Source: Siphonodentalium dalli (taxonomy: Eukaryota > Mollusca > Scaphopoda > Gadilida > Siphonodentaliidae). Taken from it: a stretch of 64,000 nt of DNA. Below are positions 1 through 13,877 of this stretch, piece by piece. Each line of letters opens with the position of its first letter. Position 1 is the first letter of the stretch. Under the pieces are notes generated by a model that was not told the DNA's origin, searched no databases, and worked only from the letters and a program-made list of their open reading frames with translations. The DNA lies in assembly GCA_032622095.1 (NCBI GenBank), contig CP136069.1:5382976-5446975 (forward strand), given 5' to 3'. The position numbers were made by a program, and so were the translations under genes.

Positions 1-661
1 AATCAAATTGTACACAGGTACATGTCTCGCTTCGTCTCAGAAGCGTGATTTAAATTCATTCATTTTGACTGTTTCTGTGTCCTAAGATATTAAAATCTTG
101 CGGGATATCTTTGAATGCGCTCAGGAATTATTGTTTTGGTATCTAATTAAATGTTGGATTTACCTCCCAAAAAGGTGAGTTTCAGGACTGCATTTGTTGT
201 CAATCTGATTCTGACAGTGACAGCGCTTGTCTGCAACTGTAATTGGCAGAATTCGCGTGTTTGAAGCAAACTTTTTCTCCACTCGATTCTCTCAAAATGC
301 ACCATAATCGGTCAAATTCTCTCAATAGTTCTATCTAAATACATCTTAGCTAGCTATTATTTAATTATTCGGATCAGATCTCCCCGTCGAGAAAGCGATA
401 TTTTGACCAAAACGACACTTGAGAAAATGATGATTGTTTACGCTGGTTTTTATCAACGAAACAAATCAATTTCTTCCATCTAAAAGACAATTACGTGCTG
501 GACCCTGTCATTTTAGGAATATATAAGTATTCCATGCATACACACCAAGTTTCAGCTTAAAATTTTGAAAAATAACAGTTTTATCGACATAAATCGATAT
601 GAATGGGAAAATCCCAATGATGATTGATGTTAAAATTTATTTGAAACTAATTTATATAGTT
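1..661. other. no gene seen; AT-rich non-coding DNA
   Basis: No long open frame, RNA gene or clear repeat is visible. A good donor-like site (AAAAAG/GTGAGT near 172) follows a short open frame, but the translation resembles nothing in the FKBP15 family, so I do not call an exon. This is either an intron of the FKBP15-like gene or sequence upstream of it. Confidence 0.5.
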
Positions 662-1390
662 TCATCGGTATTAACCGCATATCCAATTATCCACATGTAA
701 CCAACCCAACCTCTAATCCCAGTCCAAATTTTTTTTTTTTCATCGGTATAGTCCTGTTATGTACATATTTTCATCATGTGATCAATACTTATTATGTCTA
801 TGGTATTACTATACCGTATACGTATATCAATTGCTATTCCTTTCTATATAATCCTGGTGCCATCTATAGAGATAGAGATAATTTCAGGACCCCCCCCCCA
901 ATTTTATATCATTGCCGCTACAGTACAGTCGTGATGCATTACATGGCAACATTGATCGCAATCGCTCTACTAATTTATGTCAGTTCATCGGTATGAACCC
1001 CTTTTTCTCCGAGTCCATATAACCAACCCAACATCTAATCCCGGCCTAAATTATTATTTTTATTTTCATCGGTATAGTTGTGTTACATGTACATACATAT
1101 TTTTATCATTTGATTCTAATTTGCATTGTACCACTATAGAAGTCCATAAATGACTATTCTGGCACTTTATAGAGATAACTAAGATTCTGACACCCTCCCC
1201 CCTATTTTATAGCCTTGTTGCAACAGTAGAGTTGAGATGCATAATATGTCAACATTGGTCGTTATCGCTCTACAAATTTATATCGGTTCAACCCTTAGTT
1301 CCCTGTATCGCCCACCCCTCCCTCAATTTATTTTTTCATTTGTATTACATGTATAGTCTCGTTACGTACACATTTTATCTCTTGTAACTT
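662..1390. repeat. diverged tandem duplication, unit about 330 bp
   Basis: Two successive blocks (about 662-990 and 990-1290), and the start of a third, share the same order of landmarks: TTCATCGGTAT, an AACCAACCCAAC stretch, TTTCATCGGTATAGT, TATAGAGATA, a C-run, and a GATGCAT then CAACATTG-TCG pair followed by TCGCTCTAC. Divergence is considerable, so the duplication is old. Confidence 0.6.
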
Positions 1391-1605
1391 TTGCTTCAAC
1401 ATGCCAAGTTCCGCTGCAGACAATACAAAACTGACAACATTTTGAAATGTAAGCAGTCTTCAAACTCATCTTATCCAAGAAAAACTCTGGCTACATAAGA
1501 AATTTGTGTATAAGGTGTCTCGCATTTGTTGCGTTAAAAACCAAAGGTCCCAAGTCAAGGTCCAAAATCCCCAACACACTGATGTGAGGTTTAACTCCAT
1601 CTACA

Positions 1606-2135
1606 TACAGTAATGTCCAAAGTAATTGACTACTTAACCACAGCAGAATTATGGGTAATTTTTCCGGATTTTAAATCCTGAAAAATCACCCATAATTCTG
1701 CTGTGGTTAAGTGGTCAATTACTTTGGTCATTACTGTAACCAATATAAGGATGTGAGGTTTAATGATAACTCAATCCACAAACAGTAATGTCCAAAGTAA
1801 TTGACCACTAGAATTATGGGTAATTTTTCAGGATTTTAAATCCTGAAAAAATACTCATAATTCTGCTGTGGTTAAGTGGTCAATTACTTTGGGCATTACT
1901 GTAACCAATATAAGGATGTGAGGTTTAATGATAACTCAATCCACAAACAGTAATGTCCAAAGTAATTGACCACTTAATCACAGCAGAATTATGGGTAATT
2001 TTTCAGGATTTTAAATCCTGAAAAATTACCCATAATTAGGCTGTGGTTAAGTGGTCAATTACTTTGGGCATTACTGTAACCAATATAAGGATGTGAGGTT
2101 TAATGATAACTCAATCCACATAACCAATATAAAGA
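1606..2135. mobile_element. three tandem copies of a palindromic CAGT-ended MITE
   Basis: Near-perfect hairpins at about 1606-1738, 1782-1904 and 1947-2078 begin TACAGTAATG or ACAGTAATG and end CATTACTGTA. Their arms contain CCACAGCAGAATTATGGGTAA and its complement. TA at the outer edges and CAGT termini are typical of Tc1/mariner-derived MITEs. The flank ACCAATATAAGGATGTGAGG is repeated with each copy, so element and flank were amplified together (unit about 170-178 bp). No transposase is present. Confidence 0.75.
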
Positions 2136-2460
2136 TGGGAGGTTTAATGAGAACTCCATCCACATAACTAATAAATATGTGTGAAAATTAAACAAAATAA
2201 TTAAATTCCATGATGGCGTCCAATATGGACCACCTAATTCTGATCCAAAAACATGTATATTGAATATATGGATGTTTATTGGGGGAAACCGATTATTTCA
2301 ATGGTATTTTCATTAACTGGGATCCAAAACCCGACCTACGGGAGCGCGCTTCGCGCACAACTGCATCTAAAGCATACGTGCATATTTAATAAGCCAACAA
2401 TTGGAATCCCAACAGAGAAGATTGGCATGGGTCCCTTGCGCATAGACATCATGGATTAAC

Positions 2461-2995
2461 TGCAATAACTTAAGGCATCTCTAATTGCGCTTAAGCCCAA
2501 TGAGAATATTTCTCATGGAGCTTATGTGCAATAAGAATATTCCTTAAGTGATTGTGCTTAAGCTCAATTTGATATACCTTATTGCGCTTAAGCAATAAGG
2601 AATATTCTTATTGCAATAAGACATTCATTATTACGCTTAATCGCAATTACTTTCCATTGCACTGAAACACAATTAATTAGATCTCTCATTAGATCACCCT
2701 TCTGCAAATAGTAGAATAATCCTATATTTGTTCCACCCATTGTACCATGGAGATGGACTACACCACCTGAATTATAAGGAGTTTACGTACTATATATATA
2801 ATATATTATTCCTTATTAAGAGATTCATTATTGGGCTTTATAAGCGCAATTTGAATATTCTTCATTGCACTTAGCGCAATTAAATATTCCCTTATTGCGC
2901 TTAAGCACAATAGAGATTCCCTTAAGGAATATCCATGATTGTGCTCAAGCGCAATTAGCTCTTCTTGCGCTTAATTAAAAATAATGTTATAATTG
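2461..2995. repeat. irregular palindromic low-complexity region (GCTTAAGCGCAAT)
   Basis: Short self-complementary words (GCTTAAG, TTGCGCTTAA, AGGAATATTCTTATTGC) recur in both orientations at irregular spacing, so the stretch could form many alternative small hairpins. No gene is seen. Confidence 0.5.
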
Positions 2996-3602
2996 TATTG
3001 TAACTATTTATTGTCCTTTAATATTTCCATACATCATGCCCACATATGTTATAATAGAATAGTACTATTATTATTAATAGTACTCGTAGTAGTTAATACC
3101 ACCTTACTGTCAATATGCTAGCATGGTTAGTTTCAAAATCATAACGTTAATTGTTATTACTATTTGTGTGTACTGTATATGTACATCAGTCATCAATTAA
3201 CAAACTTAAGCAGAGCCTGGTTGAATATCTACCATATATGGTGGGTTATTCCCACATTCAAGCTGTTGGTGTCATTCTTGTTATTTTGCATTCGAAGCAG
3301 TTCGAAGTGGTAGACACTCCAATAGCTTATCAATACCACTCAGGACAGTGGGTGTTTTTCCTCAATTAATTGAATTTCTTGTTTGGTATATTATTACCAA
3401 CATGTCCATACTTATTGAGCATTAATTGCAAAATTTATTAACCCTTAACATATCTCTGTATAATGTGTGAAGATTGACTATCATGTATACACATAGTGAC
3501 ATAGAACATTAAATAAATTAATATATTTAAGAAAATAACTAGCTGATCATCATAATCTGGTGTACTAATTGTAAATCCAGAACAATTGAAAGGCACTGGA
3601 GG
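2996..3602. other. no gene or element recognised
   Basis: AT-rich sequence. The 72-codon frame at 3151-3369 has no recognisable domain and no convincing splice sites. Confidence 0.45.
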
Positions 3603-3604
3603 AA

Positions 3605-4126
3605 TTTTAGGATCACATGTTATAATGGAGATGTGTAAATTCATAGGACATTTAGGATCACATGTTATAATGGAGATGTGTAACTGTAGGACATTTAGGA
3701 TCACATGTTATAATGGAGATGTGTAGGACATTTAGGATCACATGTTATAATGGAGATGTGTAAATTCATAGGACATTTAGGATCACATGTTATAATGGAG
3801 ATGTGTAAATTCATAGGACATTTAGGATCACATGTTATAATGGAGATGTGTAAAGGCACTGTAGGACATTTAGGATCACATGTTATAATGGAGATGTGTA
3901 GGACATTTAGGATCACATGTTATAATGGAGATGTGTAGGACATTTAGGATCACATGTTATAATGGAGATGTGTGGGACATTTAGGATCACATGTTATAAT
4001 GGAGATGTGTGGGACATTTAGGATCACATGTTATAATGGAGATGTGTGGGACATTTAGGATCACATGTTATAATGGAGATGTGTGGGACATTTAGGATCA
4101 CGTGTTATAATGGACATGTGTAAATT
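3605..4126. repeat. minisatellite, 37/45-bp units
   Basis: About a dozen copies of a unit containing GGACATTTAGGATCACATG followed by TTATAATGGAGATGTGTA. Longer units carry an extra AATTCATA. Short open frames on both strands follow from the repetition and are not taken as genes. Confidence 0.85.
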
Positions 4127-4173
4127 TATAGACAACTAGAACATTATAGGTAATCCCTATGTTTTATACTAGC

Positions 4174-4562
4174 AGCACAAACAATTTGCAGAATGAGGTC
4201 CCCAGAGGGTGAATTTAGTGACGCTATCCCACATAGCGGGCTAGCATCACTAAATTCACCCTCTGATGACCTCATTCTGCAAAGGCCCTCAACTGCTATG
4301 GCAGACCTAGGATCAGATTGAAGTTCCCCAGTTGAAGTTGGTGATGTTCACCCATTGGGCACCTCGATTATGAATTTTATCTTCTGCAAATTAGGGGATA
4401 TAGAACTTCCTAGAAGGGAAATGTAACTAAAAACAATGTTAATTTGATACTATAGATACTTCCCAGAAGATGAGGCCTAAGCAGAATGAGGTCTCCAGAG
4501 GGTCAACTTCACCCTCTGGGGACCTCATTCTGCAAATGACAGACACACTATTTGCAGGCTTG
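4174..4562. mobile_element. hairpin MITE family 'GCAGAATGAGG' (full copy)
   Basis: Terminal palindromes open with GCAGAATGAGGTCCCCAGAG and close with its complement. They enclose an internal segment with CTATGGCAGACCTAGGATC, GCCCAATGGG/GGGCACCTCGATTATG and a final AGATGAGGCCTAAGCAGAATG. Outer edges carry a GACAGACAC...GGCTT motif seen at other copies. It is non-autonomous. Other copies or fragments lie at 19412, 21375, 22950, 23518, 41466, 53143, 53536 and 63285. Confidence 0.7.
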
Positions 4563-4589
4563 TATACATGTATGCATAACATAGTTCCC

Positions 4590-7500
4590 TCCACATTATC
4601 TGTCTGTTATTAGTCAAGGGAAGATATTAGAATCCATGCTTACGATATGCACTCCACATTATCTGTCTGTTATTAGTCAAGGTAAGATATTAGAATCCAT
4701 GCTTACGATATGCACTCCACATTATCTGTCTGTTATTAGTCAAGGTAAGATATTAGAATCCATGCTTACGATATGCACTCCACATTATCTGACTGTTATT
4801 AGTCAAGGTAAGATATTAGAATCCATGCTTACGATATGCACTCCACATTATCTGTCTGTTATTAGTCAAGGTAAGATATTAGAATCCATGCTTACGATAT
4901 GCACTCCACATTATCTGTCTGTTATTAGTCAAGGTAAGATATTAGAATCCATGCTTACGATATGCACTCCACATTATCTGACTGTTATTAGTCAAGGGAA
5001 GATATTAGAATCCATGCTTACGATATGCACTCCACATTATCTGTCTGTTATTAGTCAAGGGAAGATATTAGAATCCATGCTTACGATATGCACTCCACAT
5101 TATCTGTCTGTTATTAGTCAAGGGAAGATATTAGAATCCATGCTTACGATATGCACTCCACATTATCTGTCTGTTATTAGTCAAGGTAAGATATTATAAT
5201 CCTTGCTTACGATATGCACTCCACATTATCTGTCTGTTATTAGTCAAGGTAAGATATTAGAATCCATGCTTACGATATGCACTCCACATTATCTGTCTGT
5301 TATTAGTCAAGGTAAGATATTAGAATCCATGCTTACGATATGCACTCCACATTATCTGTCTGTTATTAGTCAAGGTAAGATATTAGAATCCATGCTTACG
5401 ATATGCACTCCACATTATCTGACTGTTATTAGTCAAGGTAAGATATTAGAATCCATGCTTACGATATGCACTCCACATTATCTGTCTGTTATTAGTCAAG
5501 GTAAGATATTAGAATCCATGCTTACGATATGCACTCCACATTATCTGTCTGTTATTAGTCAAGGTAAGATATTAGAATCCATGCTTACGATATGCACTCC
5601 ACATTATCTGACTGTTATTAGTCAAGGTAAGATATTAGAATCCATGCTTACGATATGCACTCCACATTATCTGACTGTTATTAGTCAAGGTAAGATATTA
5701 GAATCCATGCTTACGATATGCACTCCACATTATCTGTCTGTTATTAGTCAAGGTAAGATATTAGAATCCATGCTTACGATATGCACTCCACATTATCTGA
5801 CTGTTATTAGTCAAGGTAAGATATTAGAATCCATGCTTACGATATGCACTCCACATTATCTGTCTGTTATTAGTCAAGGGAAGATATTAGAATCCATGCT
5901 TACGATATGCACTCCACATTATCTGTCTGTTATTAGTCAAGGGAAGATATTAGAATCCATGCTTACGATATGCACTCCACATTATCTGTCTGTTATTAGT
6001 CAAGGGAAGATATTAGAATCCATGCTTACGATATGCACTCCACATTATCTGTCTGTTATTAGTCAAGGGAAGATATTAGAATCCATGCTTACGATATGCA
6101 CTCCACATTATCTGTCTGTTATTAGTCAAGGGAAGATATTAGAATCCATGCTTACGATATGCACTCCACATTATCTGTCTGTTATTAGTCAAGGTAAGAT
6201 ATTAGAATCCATGCTTACGATATGCACTCCACATTATCTGACTGTTATTAGTCAAGGTAAGATATTAGAATCCATGCTTACGATATGCACTCCACATTAT
6301 CTGTCTGTTACTAGTCAAGGGAAGATATTATAATCCATGCTTACGATATGCACTCCACATTATCTGTCTGTTATTAGTCAAGGGAAGATATTATAATCCA
6401 TGCTTACGATATGCACTCCACATTATCTGTCTGTTATTAGTCAAGGTAAGATATTAGAATCCATGCTTACGATATGCACTCCACATTATCTGACTGTTAT
6501 TAGTCAAGGTAAGATATTAGAATCCATGCTTACGATATGCACTCCACATTATCTGTCTGTTACTAGTCAAGGGAAGATATTATAATCCATGCTTACGATA
6601 TGCACTCCACATTATCTGTCTGTTATTAGTCAAGGGAAGATATTATAATCCATGCTTACGATATGCACTCCACATTATCTGTCTGTTATTAGTCAAGGTA
6701 AGATATTAGAATCCATGCTTACGATATGCACTCCACATTATCTGTCTGTTATTAGTCAAGGTAAGATATTATAATCCATGCTTACGATATGCACTCCACA
6801 TTATCTGTCTGTTATTAGTCAAGGTAAGATATTAGAATCCATGCTTACGATATGCACTCCACATTATCTGACTGTTATTAGTCAAGGTAAGAAATTAGAA
6901 TCCATGCTTACGATATGCACTCCACATTATCTGTCTGTTATTAGTCAAGGTAAGATATTAGAATCCATGCTTACGATATGCACTCCACATTATCTGTCTG
7001 TTACTAGTCAAGGTAAGAAATTAGAATCCATGCTTACGATATGCACTCCACATTATCTGTCTGTTATTAGTCAAGGTAAGATATTAGAATCCATGCTTAC
7101 GATATGCACTCCACATTATCTGTCTGTTATTAGTCAAGGTAAGATATTATAATCCATGCTTACGATATGCACTCCACATTATCTGACTGTTATTAGTCAA
7201 GGTAAGATATTAGAATCCATGCTTACGATATGCACTCCACATTATCTGACTGTTATTAGTCAAGGTAAGATATTAGAATCCATGCTTACGATATGCACTC
7301 CACATTATCTGACTGTTATTAGTCAAGGGAAGATATTATAATCCATGCTTACGATATGCACTCCACATTATCTGTCTGTTATTAGTCAAGGTAAGATATT
7401 AGAATCCATGCTTACGATATGCACTCCACATTATCTGTCTGTTACTAGTCAAGGTAAGAAATTAGAATCCATGCTTACGATATGCACTCCACATTATCTG

Positions 7501-10500
7501 TCTGTTATTAGTCAAGGTAAGATATTAGAATCCATGCTTACGATATGCACTCCACATTATCTGTCTGTTATTAGTCAAGGTAAGATATTATAATCCATGC
7601 TTACGATATGCACTCCACATTATCTGACTGTTATTAGTCAAGGTAAGATATTAGAATCCATGCTTACGATATGCACTCCACATTATCTGACTGTTATTAG
7701 TCAAGGTAAGATATTAGAATCCATGCTTACGATATGCACTCCACATTATCTGTCTGTTATTAGTCAAGGGAAGATATTATAATCCATGCTTACGATATGC
7801 ACTCCACATTATCTGTCTGTTATTAGTCAAGGTAAGATATTAGAATCCATGCTTACGATATGCACTCCACATTATCTGTCTGTTATTAGTCAAGGGAAGA
7901 TATTATAATCCATGCTTACGATATGCACTCCACATTATCTGTCTGTTATTAGTCAAGGGAAGATATTATAATCCATGCTTACGATATGCACTCCACATTA
8001 TCTGTCTGTTATTAGTCAAGGTAAGATATTAGAATCCATGCTTACGATATGCACTCCACATTATCTGTCTGTTATTAGTCAAGGGAAGATATTATAATCC
8101 ATGCTTACGATATGCACTCCACATTATCTGTCTGTTATTAGTCAAGGGAAGATATTAGAATCCATGCTTACGATATGCACTCCACATTATCTGTCTGTTA
8201 TTAGTCAAGGTAAGATATTAGAATCCATGCTTACGATATGCACTCCACATTATCTGTCTGTTACTAGTCAAGGTAAGATATTAGAATCCATGCTTACGAT
8301 ATGCACTCCACATTATCTGTCTGTTATTAGTCAAGGGAAGATATTATAATCCATGCTTACGATATGCACTCCACATTATCTGTCTGTTATTAGTCAAGGG
8401 AAGATATTATAATCCATGCTTACGATATGCACTCCACATTATCTGTCTGTTATTAGTCAAGGTAAGATATTAGAATCCATGCTTACGATATGCACTCCAC
8501 ATTATCTGTCTGTTATTAGTCAAGGGAAGATATTAGAATCCATGCTTACGATATGCACTCCACATTATCTGTCTGTTATTAGTCAAGGGAAGATATTAGA
8601 ATCCATGCTTACGATATGCACTCCACATTATCTGTCTGTTACTAGTCAAGGTAAGATATTAGAATCCATGCTTACGATATGCACTCCACATTATCTGTCT
8701 GTTACTAGTCAAGGGAAGATATTATAATCCATGCTTACGATATGCACTCCACATTATCTGTCTGTTATTAGTCAAGGGAAGATATTAGAATCCATGCTTA
8801 CGATATGCACTCCACATTATCTGTCTGTTACTAGTCAAGGGAAGATATTAGAATCCATGCTTACGATATGCACTCCACATTATCTGTCTGTTATTAGTCA
8901 AGGGAAGATATTAGAATCCATGCTTACGATATGCACTCCACATTATCTGTCTGTTATTAGTCAAGGGAAGATATTAGAATCCATGCTTACGATATGCACT
9001 CCACATTATCTGTCTGTTATTAGTCAAGGGAAGATATTAGAATCCATGCTTACGATATGCACTCCACATTATCTGTCTGTTATTAGTCAAGGGAAGATAT
9101 TAGAATCCATGCTTACGATATGCACTCCACATTATCTGTCTGTTATTAGTCAAGGGAAGATATTAGAATCCATGCTTACGATATGCACTCCACATTATCT
9201 GTCTGTTATTAGTCAAGGGAAGATATTAGAATCCATGCTTACGATATGCACTCCACATTATCTGTCTGTTATTAGTCAAGGGAAGATATTATAATCCATG
9301 CTTACGATATGCACTCCACATTATCTGACTGTTATTAGTCAAGGTAAGATATTAGAATCCATGCTTACGATATGCACTCCACATTATCTGTCTGTTATTA
9401 GTCAAGGGAAGATATTAGAATCCATGCTTACGATATGCACTCCACATTATCTGTCTGTTATTAGTCAAGGGAAGATATTAGAATCCATGCTTACGATATG
9501 CACTCCACATTATCTGTCTGTTATTAGTCAAGGGAAGATATTAGAATCCATGCTTACGATATGCACTCCACATTATCTGTCTGTTATTAGTCAAGGGAAG
9601 ATATTAGAATCCATGCTTACGATATGCACTCCACATTATCTGTCTGTTATTAGTCAAGGGAAGATATTAGAATCCATGCTTACGATATGCACTCCACATT
9701 ATCTGTCTGTTATTAGTCAAGGGAAGATATTAGAATCCATGCTTACGATATGCACTCCACATTATCTGTCTGTTATTAGTCAAGGGAAGATATTAGAATC
9801 CATGCTTACGATATGCACTCCACATTATCTGTCTGTTATTAGTCAAGGGAAGATATTAGAATCCATGCTTACGATATGCACTCCACATTATCTGTCTGTT
9901 ATTAGTCAAGGGAAGATATTAGAATCCATGCTTACGATATGCACTCCACATTATCTGTCTGTTACTAGTCAAGGGAAGATATTAGAATCCATGCTTACGA
10001 TATGCACTCCACATTATCTGTCTGTTATTAGTCAAGGGAAGATATTAGAATCCATGCTTACGATATGCACTCCACATTATCTGTCTGTTATTAGTCAAGG
10101 GAAGATATTAGAATCCATGCTTACGATATGCACTCCACATTATCTGTCTGTTATTAGTCAAGGGAAGATATTAGAATCCATGCTTACGATATGCACTCCA
10201 CATTATCTGTCTGTTACTAGTCAAGGTAAGATATTAGAATCCATGCTTACGATATGCACTCCACATTATCTGTCTGTTACTAGTCAAGGGAAGATATTAT
10301 AATCCATGCTTACGATATGCACTCCACATTATCTGTCTGTTATTAGTCAAGGGAAGATATTAGAATCCATGCTTACGATATGCACTCCACATTATCTGTC
10401 TGTTATTAGTCAAGGGAAGATATTAGAATCCATGCTTACGATATGCACTCCACATTATCTGTCTGTTACTAGTCAAGGTAAGATATTATAATCCATGCTT

Positions 10501-13158
10501 ACGATATGCACTCCACATTATCTGTCTGTTATTAGTCAAGGGAAGATATTAGAATCCATGCTTACGATATGCACTCCACATTATCTGTCTGTTATTAGTC
10601 AAGGGAAGATATTAGAATCCATGCTTACGATATGCACTCCACATTATCTGTCTGTTATTAGTCAAGGGAAGATATTAGAATCCATGCTTACGATATGCAC
10701 TCCACATTATCTGTCTGTTATTAGTCAAGGGAAGATATTAGAATCCATGCTTACGATATGCACTCCACATTATCTGTCTGTTATTAGTCAAGGGAAGATA
10801 TTAGAATCCATGCTTACGATATGCACTCCACATTATCTGTCTGTTATTAGTCAAGGGAAGATATTAGAATCCATGCTTACGATATGCACTCCACATTATC
10901 TGTCTGTTATTAGTCAAGGGAAGATATTAGAATCCATGCTTACGATATGCACTCCACATTATCTGTCTGTTATTAGTCAAGGGAAGATATTAGAATCCAT
11001 GCTTACGATATGCACTCCACATTATCTGTCTGTTATTAGTCAAGGGAAGATATTAGAATCCATGCTTACGATATGCACTCCACATTATCTGTCTGTTATT
11101 AGTCAAGGGAAGATATTATAATCCATGCTTACGATATGCACTCCACATTATCTGACTGTTATTAGTCAAGGTAAGATATTAGAATCCATGCTTACGATAT
11201 GCACTCCACATTATCTGTCTGTTATTAGTCAAGGGAAGATATTAGAATCCATGCTTACGATATGCACTCCACATTATCTGTCTGTTATTAGTCAAGGGAA
11301 GATATTAGAATCCATGCTTACGATATGCACTCCACATTATCTGTCTGTTATTAGTCAAGGGAAGATATTAGAATCCATGCTTACGATATGCACTCCACAT
11401 TATCTGTCTGTTATTAGTCAAGGGAAGATATTAGAATCCATGCTTACGATATGCACTCCACATTATCTGTCTGTTATTAGTCAAGGGAAGATATTAGAAT
11501 CCATGCTTACGATATGCACTCCACATTATCTGTCTGTTATTAGTCAAGGGAAGATATTAGAATCCATGCTTACGATATGCACTCCACATTATCTGTCTGT
11601 TACTAGTCAAGGGAAGATATTAGAATCCATGCTTACGATATGCACTCCACATTATCTGTCTGTTATTAGTCAAGGGAAGATATTAGAATCCATGCTTACG
11701 ATATGCACTCCACATTATCTGTCTGTTATTAGTCAAGGGAAGATATTAGAATCCATGCTTACGATATGCACTCCACATTATCTGTCTGTTATTAGTCAAG
11801 GGAAGATATTAGAATCCATGCTTACGATATGCACTCCACATTATCTGTCTGTTATTAGTCAAGGGAAGATATTAGAATCCATGCTTACGATATGCACTCC
11901 ACATTATCTGTCTGTTACTAGTCAAGGTAAGATATTAGAATCCATGCTTACGATATGCACTCCACATTATCTGTCTGTTACTAGTCAAGGGAAGATATTA
12001 TAATCCATGCTTACGATATGCACTCCACATTATCTGTCTGTTATTAGTCAAGGGAAGATATTAGAATCCATGCTTACGATATGCACTCCACATTATCTGT
12101 CTGTTATTAGTCAAGGGAAGATATTAGAATCCATGCTTACGATATGCACTCCACATTATCTGTCTGTTACTAGTCAAGGTAAGATATTATAATCCATGCT
12201 TACGATATGCACTCCACATTATCTGTCTGTTATTAGTCAAGGGAAGATATTAGAATCCATGCTTACGATATGCACTCCACATTATCTGTCTGTTATTAGT
12301 CAAGGGAAGATATTAGAATCCATGCTTACGATATGCACTCCACATTATCTGTCTGTTATTAGTCAAGGGAAGATATTAGAATCCATGCTTACGATATGCA
12401 CTCCACATTATCTGTCTGTTATTAGTCAAGGGAAGATATTAGAATCCATGCTTACGATATGCACTCCACATTATCTGTCTGTTATTAGTCAAGGGAAGAT
12501 ATTAGAATCCATGCTTACGATATGCACTCCACATTATCTGTCTGTTATTAGTCAAGGGAAGATATTAGAATCCATGCTTACGATATGCACTCCACATTAT
12601 CTGTCTGTTATTAGTCAAGGGAAGATATTAGAATCCATGCTTACGATATGCACTCCACATTATCTGTCTGTTACTAGTCAAGGGAAGATATTAGAATCCA
12701 TGCTTACGATATGCACTCCACATTATCTGTCTGTTATTAGTCAAGGGAAGATATTAGAATCCATGCTTACGATATGCACTCCACATTATCTGTCTGTTAT
12801 TAGTCAAGGGAAGATATTAGAATCCATGCTTACGATATGCACTCCACATTATCTGTCTGTTATTAGTCAAGGGAAGATATTAGAATCCATGCTTACGATA
12901 TGCACTCCACATTATCTGTCTGTTATTAGTCAAGGGAAGATATTAGAATCCATGCTTACGATATGCACTCCACATTATCTGTCTGTTACTAGTCAAGGTA
13001 AGATATTAGAATCCATGCTTACGATATGCACTCCACATTATCTGTCTGTTACTAGTCAAGGGAAGATATTATAATCCATGCTTACGATATGCACTCCACA
13101 TTATCTGTCTGTTATTAGTCAAGGGAAGATATTATAATCCATGCTTACGATATGCACA
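4590..13158. repeat. 63-bp satellite array, about 136 copies
   Basis: The unit starts ATGCTTACGATATGC and ends TATTAGAATCC. Unit starts at 4636, 5203, 6400 and 13141 differ by exact multiples of 63, so I see no indel across the array. Five diagnostic sites vary: TCTGTCTG/TCTGACTG, TTATTAG/TTACTAG, CAAGGTAAG/CAAGGGAAG, GATATT/GAAATT and TAGAA/TATAA. Runs of identical variant order (11125-12003 versus 12196-13074, 17 units apart, differing only in the first unit) show higher-order duplication. Because 63 is a multiple of three the array reads as long open frames, but it has no gene context, so I do not call it coding. Many units contain a strong 5' splice-site consensus, AAG/GTAAGA. Confidence 0.95.
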
Positions 13159-13204
13159 CAAAAATAGAAAATAAAAAAAATACTCCCTCCCAAATATAAT
13201 AAAA

Positions 13205-13345
13205 TACAGTACTAGTAATGCTCTAATTAATCGACTCCATAACCACAGTAGAATTATGGGTAACTTTTCAGGACTTAGTCGGAAATATGTCTTGTTGCCA
13301 TTCATCGGAAAGCTCTCGGAGTCGATTAATTAGAGCATTACTGTA
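13205..13345. mobile_element. deleted CAGT-type hairpin MITE
   Basis: The left end TACAGTACTAGTAATGCTC and right end GAGCATTACTGTA are complementary. The left arm has the family landmarks CCACAGTAGAATTATGGG and TTTAGTCGGAAATATG-like sequence, but most of the right arm is deleted, leaving a stub hairpin. Mariner-type by ends (inference). Confidence 0.65.
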
Positions 13346-13873
13346 CATAAAAATTGTCTGAGACTCAAATAGTTTTTTTTTTTGTGGCCTAATCAAGAAA
13401 TATAAAATATAATCTTTGGTGCTATAAGGTCTTTAGATTCACCTTGGTAAACGCTGTGCTCAAATTACCCAGAATGCACCCAGAATGAAAATGCACTTTT
13501 TGTTGTTGCACACTCATGTTCGTGACAAACATTAATGAGATAATAATATTTATTATTTGAAAAAATTAACAGGAAATCTATATTCTGAATTCCAAACTGA
13601 CTGCGAATTAAAAATATAATGATTGTCTGTCGAGATGCAAAGATTGAGCTTTTTTCGGATATATTTCGTAATATTCTCACGCGGGGTCAAACCGGTGGGT
13701 CCATTCTGATATGCCCAAATTCCACCTATCTAAAAGCCTGGGTGCTATGTCCCCGAGGCCATCATTGCTTCTAATGCTTTTCAGTTAGAGAATTGAAACT
13801 CAAGAACATGGCTGGCCATATATCGAAGATTTTCAACATATTGCTTTTTTATTTTGAGTAGCTTCATACTGTT
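13346..13873. other. no gene recognised
   Basis: AT-rich spacer. A 71-codon minus-strand frame at 13465-13680 has no recognisable domain, and I regard it as chance. Confidence 0.45.
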
Positions 13874-13877
13874 TTAA

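Noticed and set aside
90-172. Possible exon ending AAAAAG/GTGAGT
   Set aside because: The open frame is short, its peptide resembles no part of FKBP15, and no matching downstream exon in phase was found.
3605-4126. CRISPR-like regular repeats
   Set aside because: Units are contiguous tandem copies without unique spacers, in a eukaryotic setting with spliced genes.
4636-13074. Long plus-strand open frames encoding 21-residue repeats (MLTICTPHYLSVISQGKILES)
   Set aside because: They exist because the satellite unit is 63 bp. Frames are broken at random units by a GAA to TAA change, and there is no promoter, signal or partner domain.
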